Below, piece after piece: positions 25,471 through 34,457 of a stretch of DNA of 64,000 nucleotides. Origin of the DNA: Psychroflexus lacisalsi (GTDB taxonomy: Bacteria; Bacteroidota; Bacteroidia; Flavobacteriales; Flavobacteriaceae); contig NZ_JAIQYZ010000001.1 of assembly GCF_020164495.1 (NCBI RefSeq), positions 620,001-684,000 of the forward strand, in the 5' to 3' direction. Each line of letters opens with the position of its first letter. Position 1 is the stretch's first letter. A program made the translations under genes and the position numbers. The notes under the pieces are model-generated. The model did not search any database. It worked only from the letters and a program-made list of their open reading frames with translations, and was not told the DNA's origin.

Positions 25471-25941
25471 TTACTTTAAAATAATTGGTAACTGTGTATG
25501 TAAAGAAACTGGAACACTTCTTTTTTGAGCAGGATACATTTCAGGTAATTCAGAAATAGCTTTTTTTAGTACTTCTCTGAGCTGAGGATTTTGGGAGTCG
25601 ATTTTATCTGGAATTCTAATCTCTTCAATATTTAAAGCACCTTCTGCAGTTATAAAAAATTTTATGACTAAGGTATCCTGAGTTGAGCTTGTTGTCGAGA
25701 TTTGATGCGAAGCTAAATAGTCATTTATTGTCTTTTTAATTTTTGATTCAAAACAAGTCTTGCTCTCCGCTTTGGAAGTTATTGTTCCGCAATTTTGAAA
25801 TGTAGGATAAAAATCGACTTCGTTCCAATTGATGGATTTCATCTCTTTTTCCAAAATCTGATCTGCAGATTGTTTTTTCAGATCAAAATCTTTGCAAGAG
25901 ACGAGCAATAAGATGGATAAAAACCAAAACCAAGACTTCAT
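25471..25941 (-). CDS. Lipoprotein with TonB C-terminal-like domain
   Basis: A 156-residue protein with a lipoprotein signal ending LLVSC (Cys about 16) and a C-terminal region (IKFFITAEGALNIEEIRIPD, then LREVLKKAISELPEMYPA) that resembles the TonB C-terminal/energy-transducing fold: a beta-strand pair with a helix ending in a proline-rich hairpin. It lacks a proline-rich TonB spacer. Family members are common in Flavobacteriaceae with unknown role. It lies 13 bp after the glycosyltransferase on the same strand. Confidence 0.65.
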   Translation of the reverse strand: MKSWFWFLSILLLVSCKDFDLKKQSADQILEKEMKSINWNEVDFYPTFQNCGTITSKAESKTCFESKIKKTINDYLASHQISTTSSTQDTLVIKFFITAEGALNIEEIRIPDKIDSQNPQLREVLKKAISELPEMYPAQKRSVPVSLHTQLPIILK

Positions 25942-25954
25942 AAAGTAAATGTAA

Positions 25955-27211
25955 TCAAATGCTTTCTTTTGCGGAGTCTTTGTTTTTGGATTCTATCCAT
26001 AAAGACATGTATTTGGTGCTTTGGGTGCTATGGTGCATTAAAATTTGTCCTACGAAGTTTTGTTGCCGATGCAAGTTCAGGTCTTGCTCTAGTTTTTTTA
26101 AGCGTTTGAAGAAATTGGCTGCAAAGACTTTCCTTTGAAATCGTTTATTGATAATATTGAATCCGTTGCGCTGTGCGATTTTCCAACGTTTTGGCATGCT
26201 GTAAAGTAAAATGGCCTGCTTGGCAATTTCTTCGGCAGAGTTGGCAATTTCCCCACACCAAGGGAGGTCGCCGCATAAACCTTCTGCGCCAACAGTGGTT
26301 GTAACGGACGGCGTTCCTGCCTGCATCGCATCTATAAATTTGCCTTTTAGGCCAGCACCAAACCGTAAAGGGCCTAACAAAACTTTAGCTTGTTTGATTG
26401 CATCTATAGCATTTGGAGCTCTGCCTTTAATTAGAAAACCTTGCTTTACATTGTGGAGTTGCTCTACCTTTTGAGAAGTGTAAGCCCCATAAACATGAAG
26501 TTCTGCTTCTGGTAATTCTTTTTTGATAAGTGGCCAGATCTCTTCTTTCAAGAATAAAGTTTTGTCCCAGTTGGGTGCATGCAGAAAATTACCAATGCTT
26601 ATGAAATGCTGACGAGTGTCAAAATTTGGTAGGTTCTCTGTATCCTTATCCTTTAAAGGTTTTAAAAGAAATGGTAAATACAGCAATAAATTTATATTGA
26701 CTTGAAATTGGTTCACCAAAATTTCCATTTCGGATTTGGAGATGATTAAGCTTAGATCAGATCGCAAAATAGAAGCTATTTCACGTTTTGCAATGTCTGT
26801 GTATAGGTACTTTTTTTTAAAGACTTTTTTGTCTTTATAGGCTTGTTGTCTTGCTTTTCTTAAGAAATGTAAATCTTCGGTATCCAAAATTCTCATCGCT
26901 TCAGGACACTGTTCTGCGATTCTCCAGCCAAATTGCTCTTCCATCATAAACCGATCAAAAAGTACATGTGTAGGCTGTTCTTCTTTTAAAAACTCATCAA
27001 AACTAGAATCGTTGACCTGAATTTGTTTTTGAGTAATCCCGAGATGTTCCAGGTTTTCAGCATTTTCAGAAAATTTGGCTGGTGAGGTATAAATCACTTC
27101 AAATTTTTTCTTCAAAAACAAATCTATAAGCTGCATCATACGTCCTCCAGCTGCAGAAGAATTAGGCTCTGGCCATATAAATCCGATAATCAATAATTTG
27201 GAGTTACTCAT
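25955..27211 (-). CDS. Family 4/1-type (GT-B) glycosyltransferase
   Basis: A 418-residue GT-B-fold glycosyltransferase. The N-terminus KLLIIGFIWPEPNSSAAGGRMM is the acceptor-side Rossmann start, and the C-terminal domain has LKGKFIDAMQAGTPSVTTTVGAEGL, the donor-binding motif of GT4 enzymes. The start is set to the ATG at 27211: the longer reading frame would begin inside the divergent sigma-factor promoter. It is separated from the 25471-25941 lipoprotein by 13 bp, so the two may be co-transcribed. Its product is unknown. Confidence 0.8.
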   Translation of the reverse strand: MSNSKLLIIGFIWPEPNSSAAGGRMMQLIDLFLKKKFEVIYTSPAKFSENAENLEHLGITQKQIQVNDSSFDEFLKEEQPTHVLFDRFMMEEQFGWRIAEQCPEAMRILDTEDLHFLRKARQQAYKDKKVFKKKYLYTDIAKREIASILRSDLSLIISKSEMEILVNQFQVNINLLLYLPFLLKPLKDKDTENLPNFDTRQHFISIGNFLHAPNWDKTLFLKEEIWPLIKKELPEAELHVYGAYTSQKVEQLHNVKQGFLIKGRAPNAIDAIKQAKVLLGPLRFGAGLKGKFIDAMQAGTPSVTTTVGAEGLCGDLPWCGEIANSAEEIAKQAILLYSMPKRWKIAQRNGFNIINKRFQRKVFAANFFKRLKKLEQDLNLHRQQNFVGQILMHHSTQSTKYMSLWIESKNKDSAKESI

Positions 27212-27266
27212 AGGTTTAGATTTCGATATTCTACGAAAATCGGAATTAAAGCTTGTTATATGAAAA

Positions 27267-27294
27267 TTGTTATGATTATTTTTCAATACTTTTG
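27267..27294 (+). promoter_or_regulatory. Promoter of the ECF sigma-factor gene
   Basis: TTG at 27267-27269 and TACTTTTG at 27287-27294 are separated by 17 bp, a fair match to the Bacteroidota housekeeping promoter. The ATG is at 27311. It shares the 99-bp divergent gap with the GT-B glycosyltransferase gene. Confidence 0.55.
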
Positions 27295-27310
27295 AATAAA
27301 ATGGTAAAGA

Positions 27311-27868
27311 ATGGATAAAGTAATTCTACAACCTGAACTTTGGGTAGAAAAATACGGGGATTACTTTTTTTACTTCACGCTTTCAAAAGTTAGTGATAGA
27401 GAAGTGGCGAAAGATATTGTGTCTGAAACATTCCTAGCTGGGCTAAAATCCAAAGCTAATTTTGAAGGTAGATCTTCAGAAAAAACTTGGTTAACTTCTA
27501 TTCTGAATAGAAAAATTATAGACCATTACCGAAAAATAAATTCAAATAAAGGTAAAGCTGAAGTCAAAATGGATTACAGCAAACAGGATCAAGAAGGAGC
27601 TTGGTTAGAAGAGCAAGTTTCTGATACCGAGTCTGCATCTGCAGATTTTTCTATGGAGAATGAAGAACTGGGGCAAGCGATTCTATCTTGTCTGGAAACC
27701 ATTAATCCCAAGCATGCCGAAATCTTCAAGATGAAAACCATGCAGGATTATGACAATGATGTCATTTGTAATGAAATGGGAGTTACTTCGTCTAATTTAT
27801 GGGTGATTATCCATAGAGCAAGAATAGCTTTAGCTTCTTGTTTGGATAATTCTTGGTTCAAAAAATAA
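27311..27868 (+). CDS. ECF-type sigma factor
   Basis: A 185-residue sigma-70 family protein. Region 2 holds KDIVSETFLAGLKSKANFEG with the DxxSETFL core element, followed by TWLTSILNRKIIDHYRK typical of ECF sigma factors. Region 4 (MKTMQDYDNDVICNEMGV, SSNLWVIIHRAR) is the -35-recognition helix-turn-helix. Between them is a longer acidic linker. It is immediately followed, after 3 bp, by a small zinc-finger-type protein that is the likely anti-sigma factor. The stress it answers to is unknown. Confidence 0.9.
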   Translation: MDKVILQPELWVEKYGDYFFYFTLSKVSDREVAKDIVSETFLAGLKSKANFEGRSSEKTWLTSILNRKIIDHYRKINSNKGKAEVKMDYSKQDQEGAWLEEQVSDTESASADFSMENEELGQAILSCLETINPKHAEIFKMKTMQDYDNDVICNEMGVTSSNLWVIIHRARIALASCLDNSWFKK

Positions 27869-27871
27869 ACT

Positions 27872-28120
27872 ATGAGAGATAAGAAATTTGAGAATTTACC
27901 TAAATCTTGTCAAAAGGTTGCGGAATACAGCGATAAACAACAGTATTCTGAAGCGACATTCTGGGGAAAATTGAAGGTTCAAATTCACATTTTATACTGT
28001 AAACACTGTCATACATATCATCTTAAAAATGAAGAATTGACAGAGTTAATGAAAAAGCATCAGTTTAAGTTATTGTCAAAATCAGAAAAAGAAGAAATGA
28101 AGAACAGGTTGTCATTATAA
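27872..28120 (+). CDS. Small zinc-binding anti-sigma-type protein
   Basis: An 82-residue protein with Cys13, His39, Cys43 and Cys46. The H-x3-C-x2-C spacing (HILYCKHC) is that of the ZAS anti-sigma domain, and the N-terminal Cys could be a fourth zinc ligand. No membrane helix is present, so it would be a soluble, possibly redox- or metal-sensing anti-sigma like RsrA or ChrR, though much shorter. It follows the ECF sigma gene by 3 bp. Its last 6 bp overlap the convergent putative-porin gene. The anti-sigma role is inferred from motif and position. Confidence 0.7.
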   Translation: MRDKKFENLPKSCQKVAEYSDKQQYSEATFWGKLKVQIHILYCKHCHTYHLKNEELTELMKKHQFKLLSKSEKEEMKNRLSL

Positions 28121-30094
28121 AAAGAAATTCCAGACCAATCCAAATCGAATGGCAAAGTCTCTGTACGGTTGTCTTGGTGCCGAAAAATTCGTATTACCTT
28201 GAATTAGGGTCGTGAAGTTTTCAAGCTTAAAATAAATACGGGCTTCTCTTATTTTCGCGTTTACAAAGAAATCTGCGGTATAAAAACTTTGTAGCTCCTG
28301 AAAATCCTGAATGGCAAATTCTGAAAGAATAGGATCATAAGCTTTGCTCATAAAGCTAGTGAAATAATTAAATGTAAACCCTGTCTGAAGATATAGGGCT
28401 TTGTCAAATAGAAAATTATCGTAAAAAAGTGAATTTCTGGTCACAAATTCTGGGACTGGAAATACAGACTCACCTTCTAGCACATTTTGATACATGACTG
28501 TATTTGCCAAATTGAAGTGGCTGTACTTGAAATCTTTTTCAGCTTTTACCTTGAGATAACGAATTTGAAGATCGGTTTGAAGTGGTCTTACCAGACTGTC
28601 TGTTGCAGAGCCTTCAGGTGCTTCTTCAAATCCAAAATAAGCATGATTGTCTATTTGAGTGAATGAAGCGGAAACTCTTCCATAAACTTCAGACTTTGCC
28701 TCAACTCCAAGATTCTGAGTGTTGACGTTGTCAAAATCTGGATTATACCAGTTATAGTTCTCGTAATCACTTTGATTCAGAATCCAGTTGAAATTGGGAG
28801 CGGTTGAGCTTAAATCCAATCTCGCAAAAAATTGAAGTGAATCTGAAATTTTGGTACTCGCTTTACCATGGACTTCATATCCTCCATCGTAATCTCCAGT
28901 AATATTATATAGCGCTTTACCCTCAAGCTTGAATCCTTTATAAGTTTTTAAATATGTCCCTCCCAGGCTAATGACATCTGTTTCAAGACGATTGGGGATA
29001 CTGTTTTCATCAAAAATTAAAGTTGAGTTATACCCATAATTCAGATTGGAGTGTTTAGCCATAAAACCGATACGACCCAGGTACTTTTGATAATAGGATA
29101 GTACCATTGTGTTTGAAACATTCTGGTATTCAACCTCCTTATTTAAGTCGGAGTTTTCGAAAGGTGTTCCAAAAAATTGTGGTGTCGAGTTGGCCTGAGT
29201 AAATGAGTATTCTTTATCCGTAAAATCCATGATGTGATTTAAACGAATTTGCCCGTTTTGCGTAGAATCATTTCCTGGTCTGATGTTGTAATATTGATTC
29301 AGATAAAACCGCTTAGCATCCATTTTGTTTTCTGCATCTCTAAGTCTTACTTCAGCAGAAGCTCTATTTTGGATTTCTTCAATCTCTTCTATAAACTGTT
29401 GATTAGCTCGATCTGTCAAACCACCATTTTCTTGATTTAAGATGTCTTGCGTAACAAAATGAGATCTTACAAAATAGCGATTGTTTTTTGTTCTATAATT
29501 AAGACCAATCCTGAGGTTTCCCGTACTTGTCAGTTCTCTTTGATAATTCCCCAATGATCTTAATCCTTTATAAGCGATAGAAACGTTAAGATTTGGCTTC
29601 AAATTGGTTGTAAACGTAGCATCTAAATTTTGCCCTTGCTGTAATACAGTTCTGAAGTAGAGCTCAGTCAAAGGCGTAGGAACTTCGTAATAAGGAATAT
29701 CTTCCACTTCCAAATAAAAAAAATGTTTTGCTCTTGCTCCAAAACGAGGTAGAGCCTGCAAATCATCAAACGAATACCCTAATTCTGTAAAAGGCCTGCC
29801 AATATTGGAAAAAGGCAATAGTTCAAAATCATCCTTTCTTAAATAATTATAAGCGTAATCTTTTCTTATGCTGAGTGTGGTATCTACATAAGTGGTGTCA
29901 TTTTCGATACTAATGATCTTATAATCAGAAATTGGGGGTTTATCCCGGTCACTTTTTACTGATGTTGTTTTTTCTCTGGCATTTATACCTTCAGTGTTTT
30001 TAGGTGTTTCAGTTCCGCTAAGCGTTCTTTGAGCCACTGAAAAAGTAGAAAATAAAATTATAAAGATTAAAGTGAGTACCGACTTCATTAGCAA
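28115..30094 (-). CDS. Putative porin, large outer-membrane beta-barrel
   Basis: A 659-residue protein with a signal peptide (LIFIILFSTFSVAQ, cut after Ala-Gln) and a C-terminus ending in Phe (RFGLVWNFFL), as outer-membrane barrels do. The long mature region is a series of aromatic, alternating beta strands, with YFYLEVEDIPYY near the barrel start, consistent with the Bacteroidota putative-porin family. No TonB box or plug is visible, so it is unlikely to be a TonB-dependent receptor. It is monocistronic and convergent with the sigma/anti-sigma pair. Substrate is unknown. Confidence 0.8.
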   Translation of the reverse strand: MLMKSVLTLIFIILFSTFSVAQRTLSGTETPKNTEGINAREKTTSVKSDRDKPPISDYKIISIENDTTYVDTTLSIRKDYAYNYLRKDDFELLPFSNIGRPFTELGYSFDDLQALPRFGARAKHFFYLEVEDIPYYEVPTPLTELYFRTVLQQGQNLDATFTTNLKPNLNVSIAYKGLRSLGNYQRELTSTGNLRIGLNYRTKNNRYFVRSHFVTQDILNQENGGLTDRANQQFIEEIEEIQNRASAEVRLRDAENKMDAKRFYLNQYYNIRPGNDSTQNGQIRLNHIMDFTDKEYSFTQANSTPQFFGTPFENSDLNKEVEYQNVSNTMVLSYYQKYLGRIGFMAKHSNLNYGYNSTLIFDENSIPNRLETDVISLGGTYLKTYKGFKLEGKALYNITGDYDGGYEVHGKASTKISDSLQFFARLDLSSTAPNFNWILNQSDYENYNWYNPDFDNVNTQNLGVEAKSEVYGRVSASFTQIDNHAYFGFEEAPEGSATDSLVRPLQTDLQIRYLKVKAEKDFKYSHFNLANTVMYQNVLEGESVFPVPEFVTRNSLFYDNFLFDKALYLQTGFTFNYFTSFMSKAYDPILSEFAIQDFQELQSFYTADFFVNAKIREARIYFKLENFTTLIQGNTNFSAPRQPYRDFAIRFGLVWNFFL

Positions 30095-30178
30095 TTTAAA
30101 AGCGTGAGCAAAAGTATCATTTTTAGTTTACTTAAGTTTTAATGTTATTGTGAAATCAATTTAGAATTTCAGAATTCA

Positions 30179-30186
30179 TATTTTTG
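30179..30186 (+). promoter_or_regulatory. -7 box of rnhB
   Basis: TATTTTTG matches TAnnTTTG. A TTG codon at 30184 sits inside it, so it cannot be the rnhB start; the ATG codons at 30199/30202 are the likely starts. Confidence 0.5.
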
Positions 30187-30198
30187 TTGCTGAATTTG

Positions 30199-30801
30199 AT
30201 GATGCTACAACTTAACTATCAAGATAAATACTTAGAGTGTGGAACAGATGAAGCAGGTCGTGGCTGTCTGGCTGGGCCAGTGACAGCTGCTGCTGTCATT
30301 TTACCAAAAGAGTTTCAGAATGAAATTCTCAATGATTCTAAGCTTCTTACTTCCAAGAAACGTGAGCTCTTGGAAGTTATTTTAAAAGAATCTTCAGTAA
30401 GTTTTGGCGTAGCAAACATATTTATGGAGACTATCGACGAGATAAATATTTTAAACGCGTCAATTTCGGCTATGCATTCTTCCATTGAACAGCTCAATCC
30501 TCAACCCGAAATGATTTTGGTAGATGGCAACCGATTTAAGCCCTACAAGAAAACTCTACACGAGTGTATTATCAAGGGAGATTCAAAATTTTTAAGCATT
30601 GCTGCTGCTTCTGTTTTGGCCAAGACCGCCAGAGATGCTTTTATGAAAAAGATCGATAAAGAATTCCCTATGTACGGTTGGGCCCAAAACAAGGGATATC
30701 CTACCAAAGCTCACCGAAAAGCCATAGAAAAATATGGAATTACCAAATACCACAGAAAAAGCTTTAAGTTGTTACCAGACCAATTGGGATTAAAATTATA
30801 A
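30199..30801 (+). CDS. rnhB: Ribonuclease HII
   Basis: A protein of about 200 residues that removes RNA from RNA/DNA hybrids, including misinserted ribonucleotides. The active-site acids are in [15 protein letters not shown] near the N-terminus (Asp and Glu), VDGN in ILVDGNRF and the last Asp in AKTARDAFM; the C-terminal KAIEKYG-type helix is also present. I chose the ATG at 30199 over the longer reading frame because the latter begins in a -7 promoter box. Length is normal for the family. Confidence 0.93.
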   Translation: MMLQLNYQDKYLECGTDEAGRGCLAGPVTAAAVILPKEFQNEILNDSKLLTSKKRELLEVILKESSVSFGVANIFMETIDEINILNASISAMHSSIEQLNPQPEMILVDGNRFKPYKKTLHECIIKGDSKFLSIAAASVLAKTARDAFMKKIDKEFPMYGWAQNKGYPTKAHRKAIEKYGITKYHRKSFKLLPDQLGLKL

Positions 30802-30839
30802 ACCGAGACATTTTCTTGTTTAAATCCTAATTTTCAACT

Positions 30840-30847
30840 TAATTTTG
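30840..30847 (+). promoter_or_regulatory. -7 box of the 825-aa-frame lipoprotein gene
   Basis: TAATTTTG matches TAnnTTTG, 22 bp before the ATG at 30869. It overlaps the upstream in-frame TTG, supporting the later start. Confidence 0.45.
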
Positions 30848-30868
30848 TTTTTTGAAATTCTTTTATCT

Positions 30869-33322
30869 ATGCGTCATCTCTTTATAATTATTTGTGTTTC
30901 AATAGGTTTAAGCTCGTGTGATTTTAATTCAGATTCAACACAGGGTAAACTCATAGATTTTATTCCTTCTAAATCCATATTGATACTAGAATCTGAAAAT
31001 CTTTCTCAATCTATCGAAGAGCTAACTTCTACAGAGCTATTTCAGAATAACGCTTCATTGCCTGTTTTTGCAACTATTCAGAATAATTTTAAATTTTTAA
31101 ATTATTTTCAGCAAGATGCAGAAGCATTTTTAGTGGTGACTCCAATAGGTGAACGCGAACTCGCAACGTCGTTAATTATCGAAGACAAGTATTTAAACTT
31201 GGATTCTGTTCAGCTTAAAAAGCAAACCAGGATAGAGTATGCTGGTAAAGAGATTGCAGAATTTAAGCTAGAAAATGCCACATTCTATTCTACGCTCATT
31301 GATAAAGTAAGAGTTTCTTCGGAGTCAAAACTTATCGTAGAAAATGTGATACGGGCTTACAATAACCAATTCAAATTTGAAGAAACTTTCTATAAAGCCC
31401 ATAAAGCTGCAACTGGAGAGACGTCATTTTTTATCAACCTTGAGGAAGCAGATTATCTTTATAAAAACGAATTAAAAGGCCTACACGCAAAGTCCATGAA
31501 AGGTTTAGGAAAGTGGCTAAGTCTAGATTTAGAGGTTTCTAAAGGCAATTACAAATGGTCAGGAGCGATATTAAGCGAGGAAACAACTGGTAAATTGAAT
31601 TTATTTAAAGGAATTTCTCCAAAACCCTTCAGACTTCATGAAGTTACCCCACTCAATGCAACAGGATTTTTAAGCTTATCCTTTTCTGATTTTAAAAAAC
31701 TTCAGGAAAATAGGTCCAAACAAAATTATACAGCATCCTCTCCTTTTAAATTTATTTTTGAAAATGCAAACGAGGTAGGAGCAATAGAATTGGAAAATGG
31801 AGGGTTAGTTTACGATGTGGTAAGCTCAAATGTGACAAAAACCTTAGATTCCTTATCTATCATAACACAACAAGAAACATCATTTAGAAACCAAACCATC
31901 TATAGTTTTGAGGCTGAGAATGTATTTGCAGATTTCTCTCCACTTCTATCCAATCATAAGTTTTCTGTATTCACCGTTTATGACAGCCATTTTTTATTCG
32001 CCAAAGACCAGGAGGTTTTGGAAAACATGTTGGTAAACATCAATAATCGCTCGATCTTGAGTGAATCTACTTCTTTTCAAACCGCTTTGGACAAAATGAG
32101 CTCTTCTGCACACATGGTCTGGGGAGGACAGCTTGATGGTGTTAAGAATAAACTTGAAAAATTGGCGACAGATCACTTTTTGCCCAACCTGAAAGAATTT
32201 AATACCCAGGGTTATAGTTCCACAATTATGCAAGCGACGCACGAGGGAAATTTTGCTTTCGTCAACGGAATCCTTTCCAAAAATAAGACGGAAGATAAAT
32301 CAACTGAAGCCATACAGGTAAAGCGCATAAAACTAGAAAACACCATTACCTCCAATCCTTATTTTTTCACCAATTGGAGAACCCGACAAAAAGATATTGC
32401 GATTCAGGATGAAACGAATATGCTACATTTGATCGCAAAAGACGGGAAAACGATCTGGACAAAAGCATTGGATAGTAGAATTGTGGGTGACATACATACC
32501 TTCGACATCTACAGAAATACCAGATTACAGATGGCTTTTACGACTCAAAATAGACTTTATGTTATCGATAAAAATGGTAATAATGTTGATCCATTCCCAC
32601 TAGATTTTAATGATTTTATAACTGAAGGACTTGCTATTTTTGATTACGACAATAATGGGAAACACAGATTTGTAGTGGTTCAAAACGATGAGGTGTTGAT
32701 GTTTGATAAAGAAGGAAAGTTGGTGAAGGGTTTTGATTATAAAGCTCAAGGTAACATCAAACGGACACCAAAGCACATCAGGATAGGTCGAAAGGATTAC
32801 ATTTTGGTGGAAAATAGACAAGGCCTTAAAATTTTAAGCAGGACAGGAGCAGAGCGTGTCATGCCTAAGCAAAAAATATCAACATCTGGGAACGAGTTTG
32901 GCTTGCACGATAAAAGTTTTGTAGGAACTAATCAAGAAGGGGATTTATTAGAAATTTCTGAAAGTGGATCCGTACAAACCACAGATATGAATTTATCTGA
33001 TAATCATTTTATCACGGCGAGTCCAAAGCATGTAGTGACCTTTTCTGAAAACAAATTAAGCATTAACGGTGTGAGTAAGGCTTTAGATTACGGTCTGTAT
33101 CTGTCACCACAAATACATGAACAAGCCAATAGAACTTACTTTAGTGTAGTGGACCAACAAGCGAGTAAAGTCTATGTATTTGATGAACAAGCCGAATTGG
33201 TTTCTGGTTTTCCTGTCTTTGGAAATTCACAAATCAAACTTGATCTTGAACAACCCAACCAAATACAGCTGATCACTAAAGGCGATGACAATGCGGTGTT
33301 GATTTACACCAAAAGCCTTTAG
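30869..33322 (+). CDS. Large lipoprotein with beta-propeller-like C-terminus
   Basis: An 817-residue lipoprotein (ATG at 30869, MRHLFIIICVS... lipobox LSSC). The N-terminal half (about 20-440) resembles a DUF3352-like repeated alpha/beta architecture. The C-terminal part from about 490 carries repeats such as AKDGKTIWTKAL, IDKNGNNVDPFPL, FDKEGKLVKGF and FDEQAELVSGFPV, each with hydrophobic strand pairs and Asp-x-x-Gly turns, as in WD/PQQ-type propellers. It is probably exposed on the outer membrane. The pathway is unknown. The gene is convergent with lipB and shares the stop codon region (TTAG). Confidence 0.65.
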   Translation: MRHLFIIICVSIGLSSCDFNSDSTQGKLIDFIPSKSILILESENLSQSIEELTSTELFQNNASLPVFATIQNNFKFLNYFQQDAEAFLVVTPIGERELATSLIIEDKYLNLDSVQLKKQTRIEYAGKEIAEFKLENATFYSTLIDKVRVSSESKLIVENVIRAYNNQFKFEETFYKAHKAATGETSFFINLEEADYLYKNELKGLHAKSMKGLGKWLSLDLEVSKGNYKWSGAILSEETTGKLNLFKGISPKPFRLHEVTPLNATGFLSLSFSDFKKLQENRSKQNYTASSPFKFIFENANEVGAIELENGGLVYDVVSSNVTKTLDSLSIITQQETSFRNQTIYSFEAENVFADFSPLLSNHKFSVFTVYDSHFLFAKDQEVLENMLVNINNRSILSESTSFQTALDKMSSSAHMVWGGQLDGVKNKLEKLATDHFLPNLKEFNTQGYSSTIMQATHEGNFAFVNGILSKNKTEDKSTEAIQVKRIKLENTITSNPYFFTNWRTRQKDIAIQDETNMLHLIAKDGKTIWTKALDSRIVGDIHTFDIYRNTRLQMAFTTQNRLYVIDKNGNNVDPFPLDFNDFITEGLAIFDYDNNGKHRFVVVQNDEVLMFDKEGKLVKGFDYKAQGNIKRTPKHIRIGRKDYILVENRQGLKILSRTGAERVMPKQKISTSGNEFGLHDKSFVGTNQEGDLLEISESGSVQTTDMNLSDNHFITASPKHVVTFSENKLSINGVSKALDYGLYLSPQIHEQANRTYFSVVDQQASKVYVFDEQAELVSGFPVFGNSQIKLDLEQPNQIQLITKGDDNAVLIYTKSL

Positions 33323-34023
33323 GCATCCTGAAGTTTGGCTTCAAATAATTGAGAGAAATGTTTTTTTAGCTTTGTTTTGACTTCATCAACCGGGACTTCA
33401 GCTTTACCGAGTTCTACATTTAAGGAGGTCACAGATTTGTCTTGTATTCCACATGGCACGATGTTATCAAAATACCCCAAGTCTGCATTCACATTAAAGG
33501 CGAAGCCGTGCATGGTGACCCAGCGAGAAGCACGAACGCCCATCGCACAAATTTTTCTGGCAAACGGAGTACCTACACCTAGCCAAACGCCAGTTTCACC
33601 TTCACTACGTTCAGCTTTTAGGCCATATTCAGCTAAAGTTAGAATTACCATTTCTTCCAATAATCGCAAGTATTTATGAATATCAGTAAAAAAGTTTTCC
33701 AAATCTAAAATTGGGTAACCCACAATCTGACCAGGTCCATGATAGGTGATATCACCCCCACGATTGATCTTGTAAAAAGTAGCGCCTTTCTCGGCCAGTT
33801 GCTTTTCATCTAAGAGTAAGTTAGCCAGATCTCCGCTTTTACCTAAGGTATACACGTGTGGATGCTCTACAAAAATTAGATGATTTTCGGTAGGTAGCTC
33901 GGTAGATTCCCGACGGTTTTGGATTTTTATATTAAGGACTTTTTGGAATAATTCCTCTTGAAAGTCCCAGGTTTCTTTATAATCTCGCTGCCCCAATTCC
34001 AGGACTTTTATGGCTTTATTCAT
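33319..34023 (-). CDS. lipB: Lipoyl(octanoyl) transferase LipB
   Basis: A 234-residue enzyme that transfers octanoate from acyl carrier protein to lipoyl domains, the first step of lipoate assembly. Motifs: RGGDITYHGPGQIVGYPILD (about 78-97) with the conserved His, and the catalytic Cys in KICAMGVRASRW followed by HGFAFNVN. I chose ATG at 34023, which gives the usual N-terminal length; the longer frame adds seven residues. The stop overlaps the convergent lipoprotein gene by 4 bp. Confidence 0.93.
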   Translation of the reverse strand: MNKAIKVLELGQRDYKETWDFQEELFQKVLNIKIQNRRESTELPTENHLIFVEHPHVYTLGKSGDLANLLLDEKQLAEKGATFYKINRGGDITYHGPGQIVGYPILDLENFFTDIHKYLRLLEEMVILTLAEYGLKAERSEGETGVWLGVGTPFARKICAMGVRASRWVTMHGFAFNVNADLGYFDNIVPCGIQDKSVTSLNVELGKAEVPVDEVKTKLKKHFSQLFEAKLQDA

Positions 34024-34041
34024 AATCATATTATTGAATAA

Positions 34042-34071
34042 CAAAGGTAAACTTTATCAAGGATACCTTTG
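34042..34071. promoter_or_regulatory. Symmetric divergent -7 boxes at lipB
   Basis: The sequence ACAAAGGTA-N14-TACCTTTGT forms a 9-bp inverted repeat. The left arm is a minus-strand TACCTTTG for lipB at 34042-34049; the right arm is a plus-strand TACCTTTG at 34064-34071. Together they look like paired divergent promoters or an operator. The plus-strand transcript would run into the AT-rich leader at 34.1-34.45 kb. Confidence 0.45.
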
Positions 34072-34227
34072 TTTTATTTTGAATTTACCACCGTTTCCTT
34101 AACAGTTTTTCGACAGTGAGCTTAGGTGACAGAGATTCATTATATAATTTATCCGGTGAACGTGAAAATTGAATTTAAAAGTCTGGATTGATGTTTTGAG
34201 AACAACTGAGGTTTTGATTTTTAAAAA

Positions 34228-34268
34228 ATTACGGTTTTCCCGTAGCAAAAGTAGGGTCGAACCGTAAT
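34228..34268. repeat. ATTACGGTT inverted repeat, left boundary element
   Basis: Perfect 9-bp arms ATTACGGTT (34228-34236) and AACCGTAAT (34260-34268) enclose an inner CCC/GGG pair and an ACGG-N5-CCGT dyad. There is no T-run, so it is not a normal terminator. A related ACGG/CCGT hairpin lies on the other side of the island at 36775-36793. Confidence 0.7.
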
Positions 34269-34332
34269 TGTTCTATATTCTAAAGTTATAGTATTACGTT
34301 GTTAAAAATTTACAAAGTGATTCTACACAAGT

Positions 34333-34354
34333 ACACACACACACACACACACAC
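34333..34354. repeat. (AC)11 microsatellite
   Basis: Eleven uninterrupted AC dinucleotides lie 104 bp before the lipoprotein start at 34458. Dinucleotide tracts of this length are rare in bacterial chromosomes and are slippage-prone; it is in the leader or promoter, not in the CDS. The surrounding interval 34072-34457 otherwise holds no ORF I can support. Confidence 0.95.
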
Positions 34355-34457
34355 AAGTTGAGGCATTCTACAAACGTGGAGAGGTTTTATATGGATTTAC
34401 TTAGTTATTATTTTTATTGAAAAGAAAATTAATAACTAACACAAATTCATAATTTAA

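Noticed and set aside
30184-30198. TTG at 30184 as rnhB start
   Set aside because: It lies inside the -7 promoter box; ATG at 30199 or 30202 is better.
34228-34268. Hairpin considered as an integron attC site or a terminator
   Set aside because: It lacks the GTTRRRY/RYYYAAC core sites and has no T-run.
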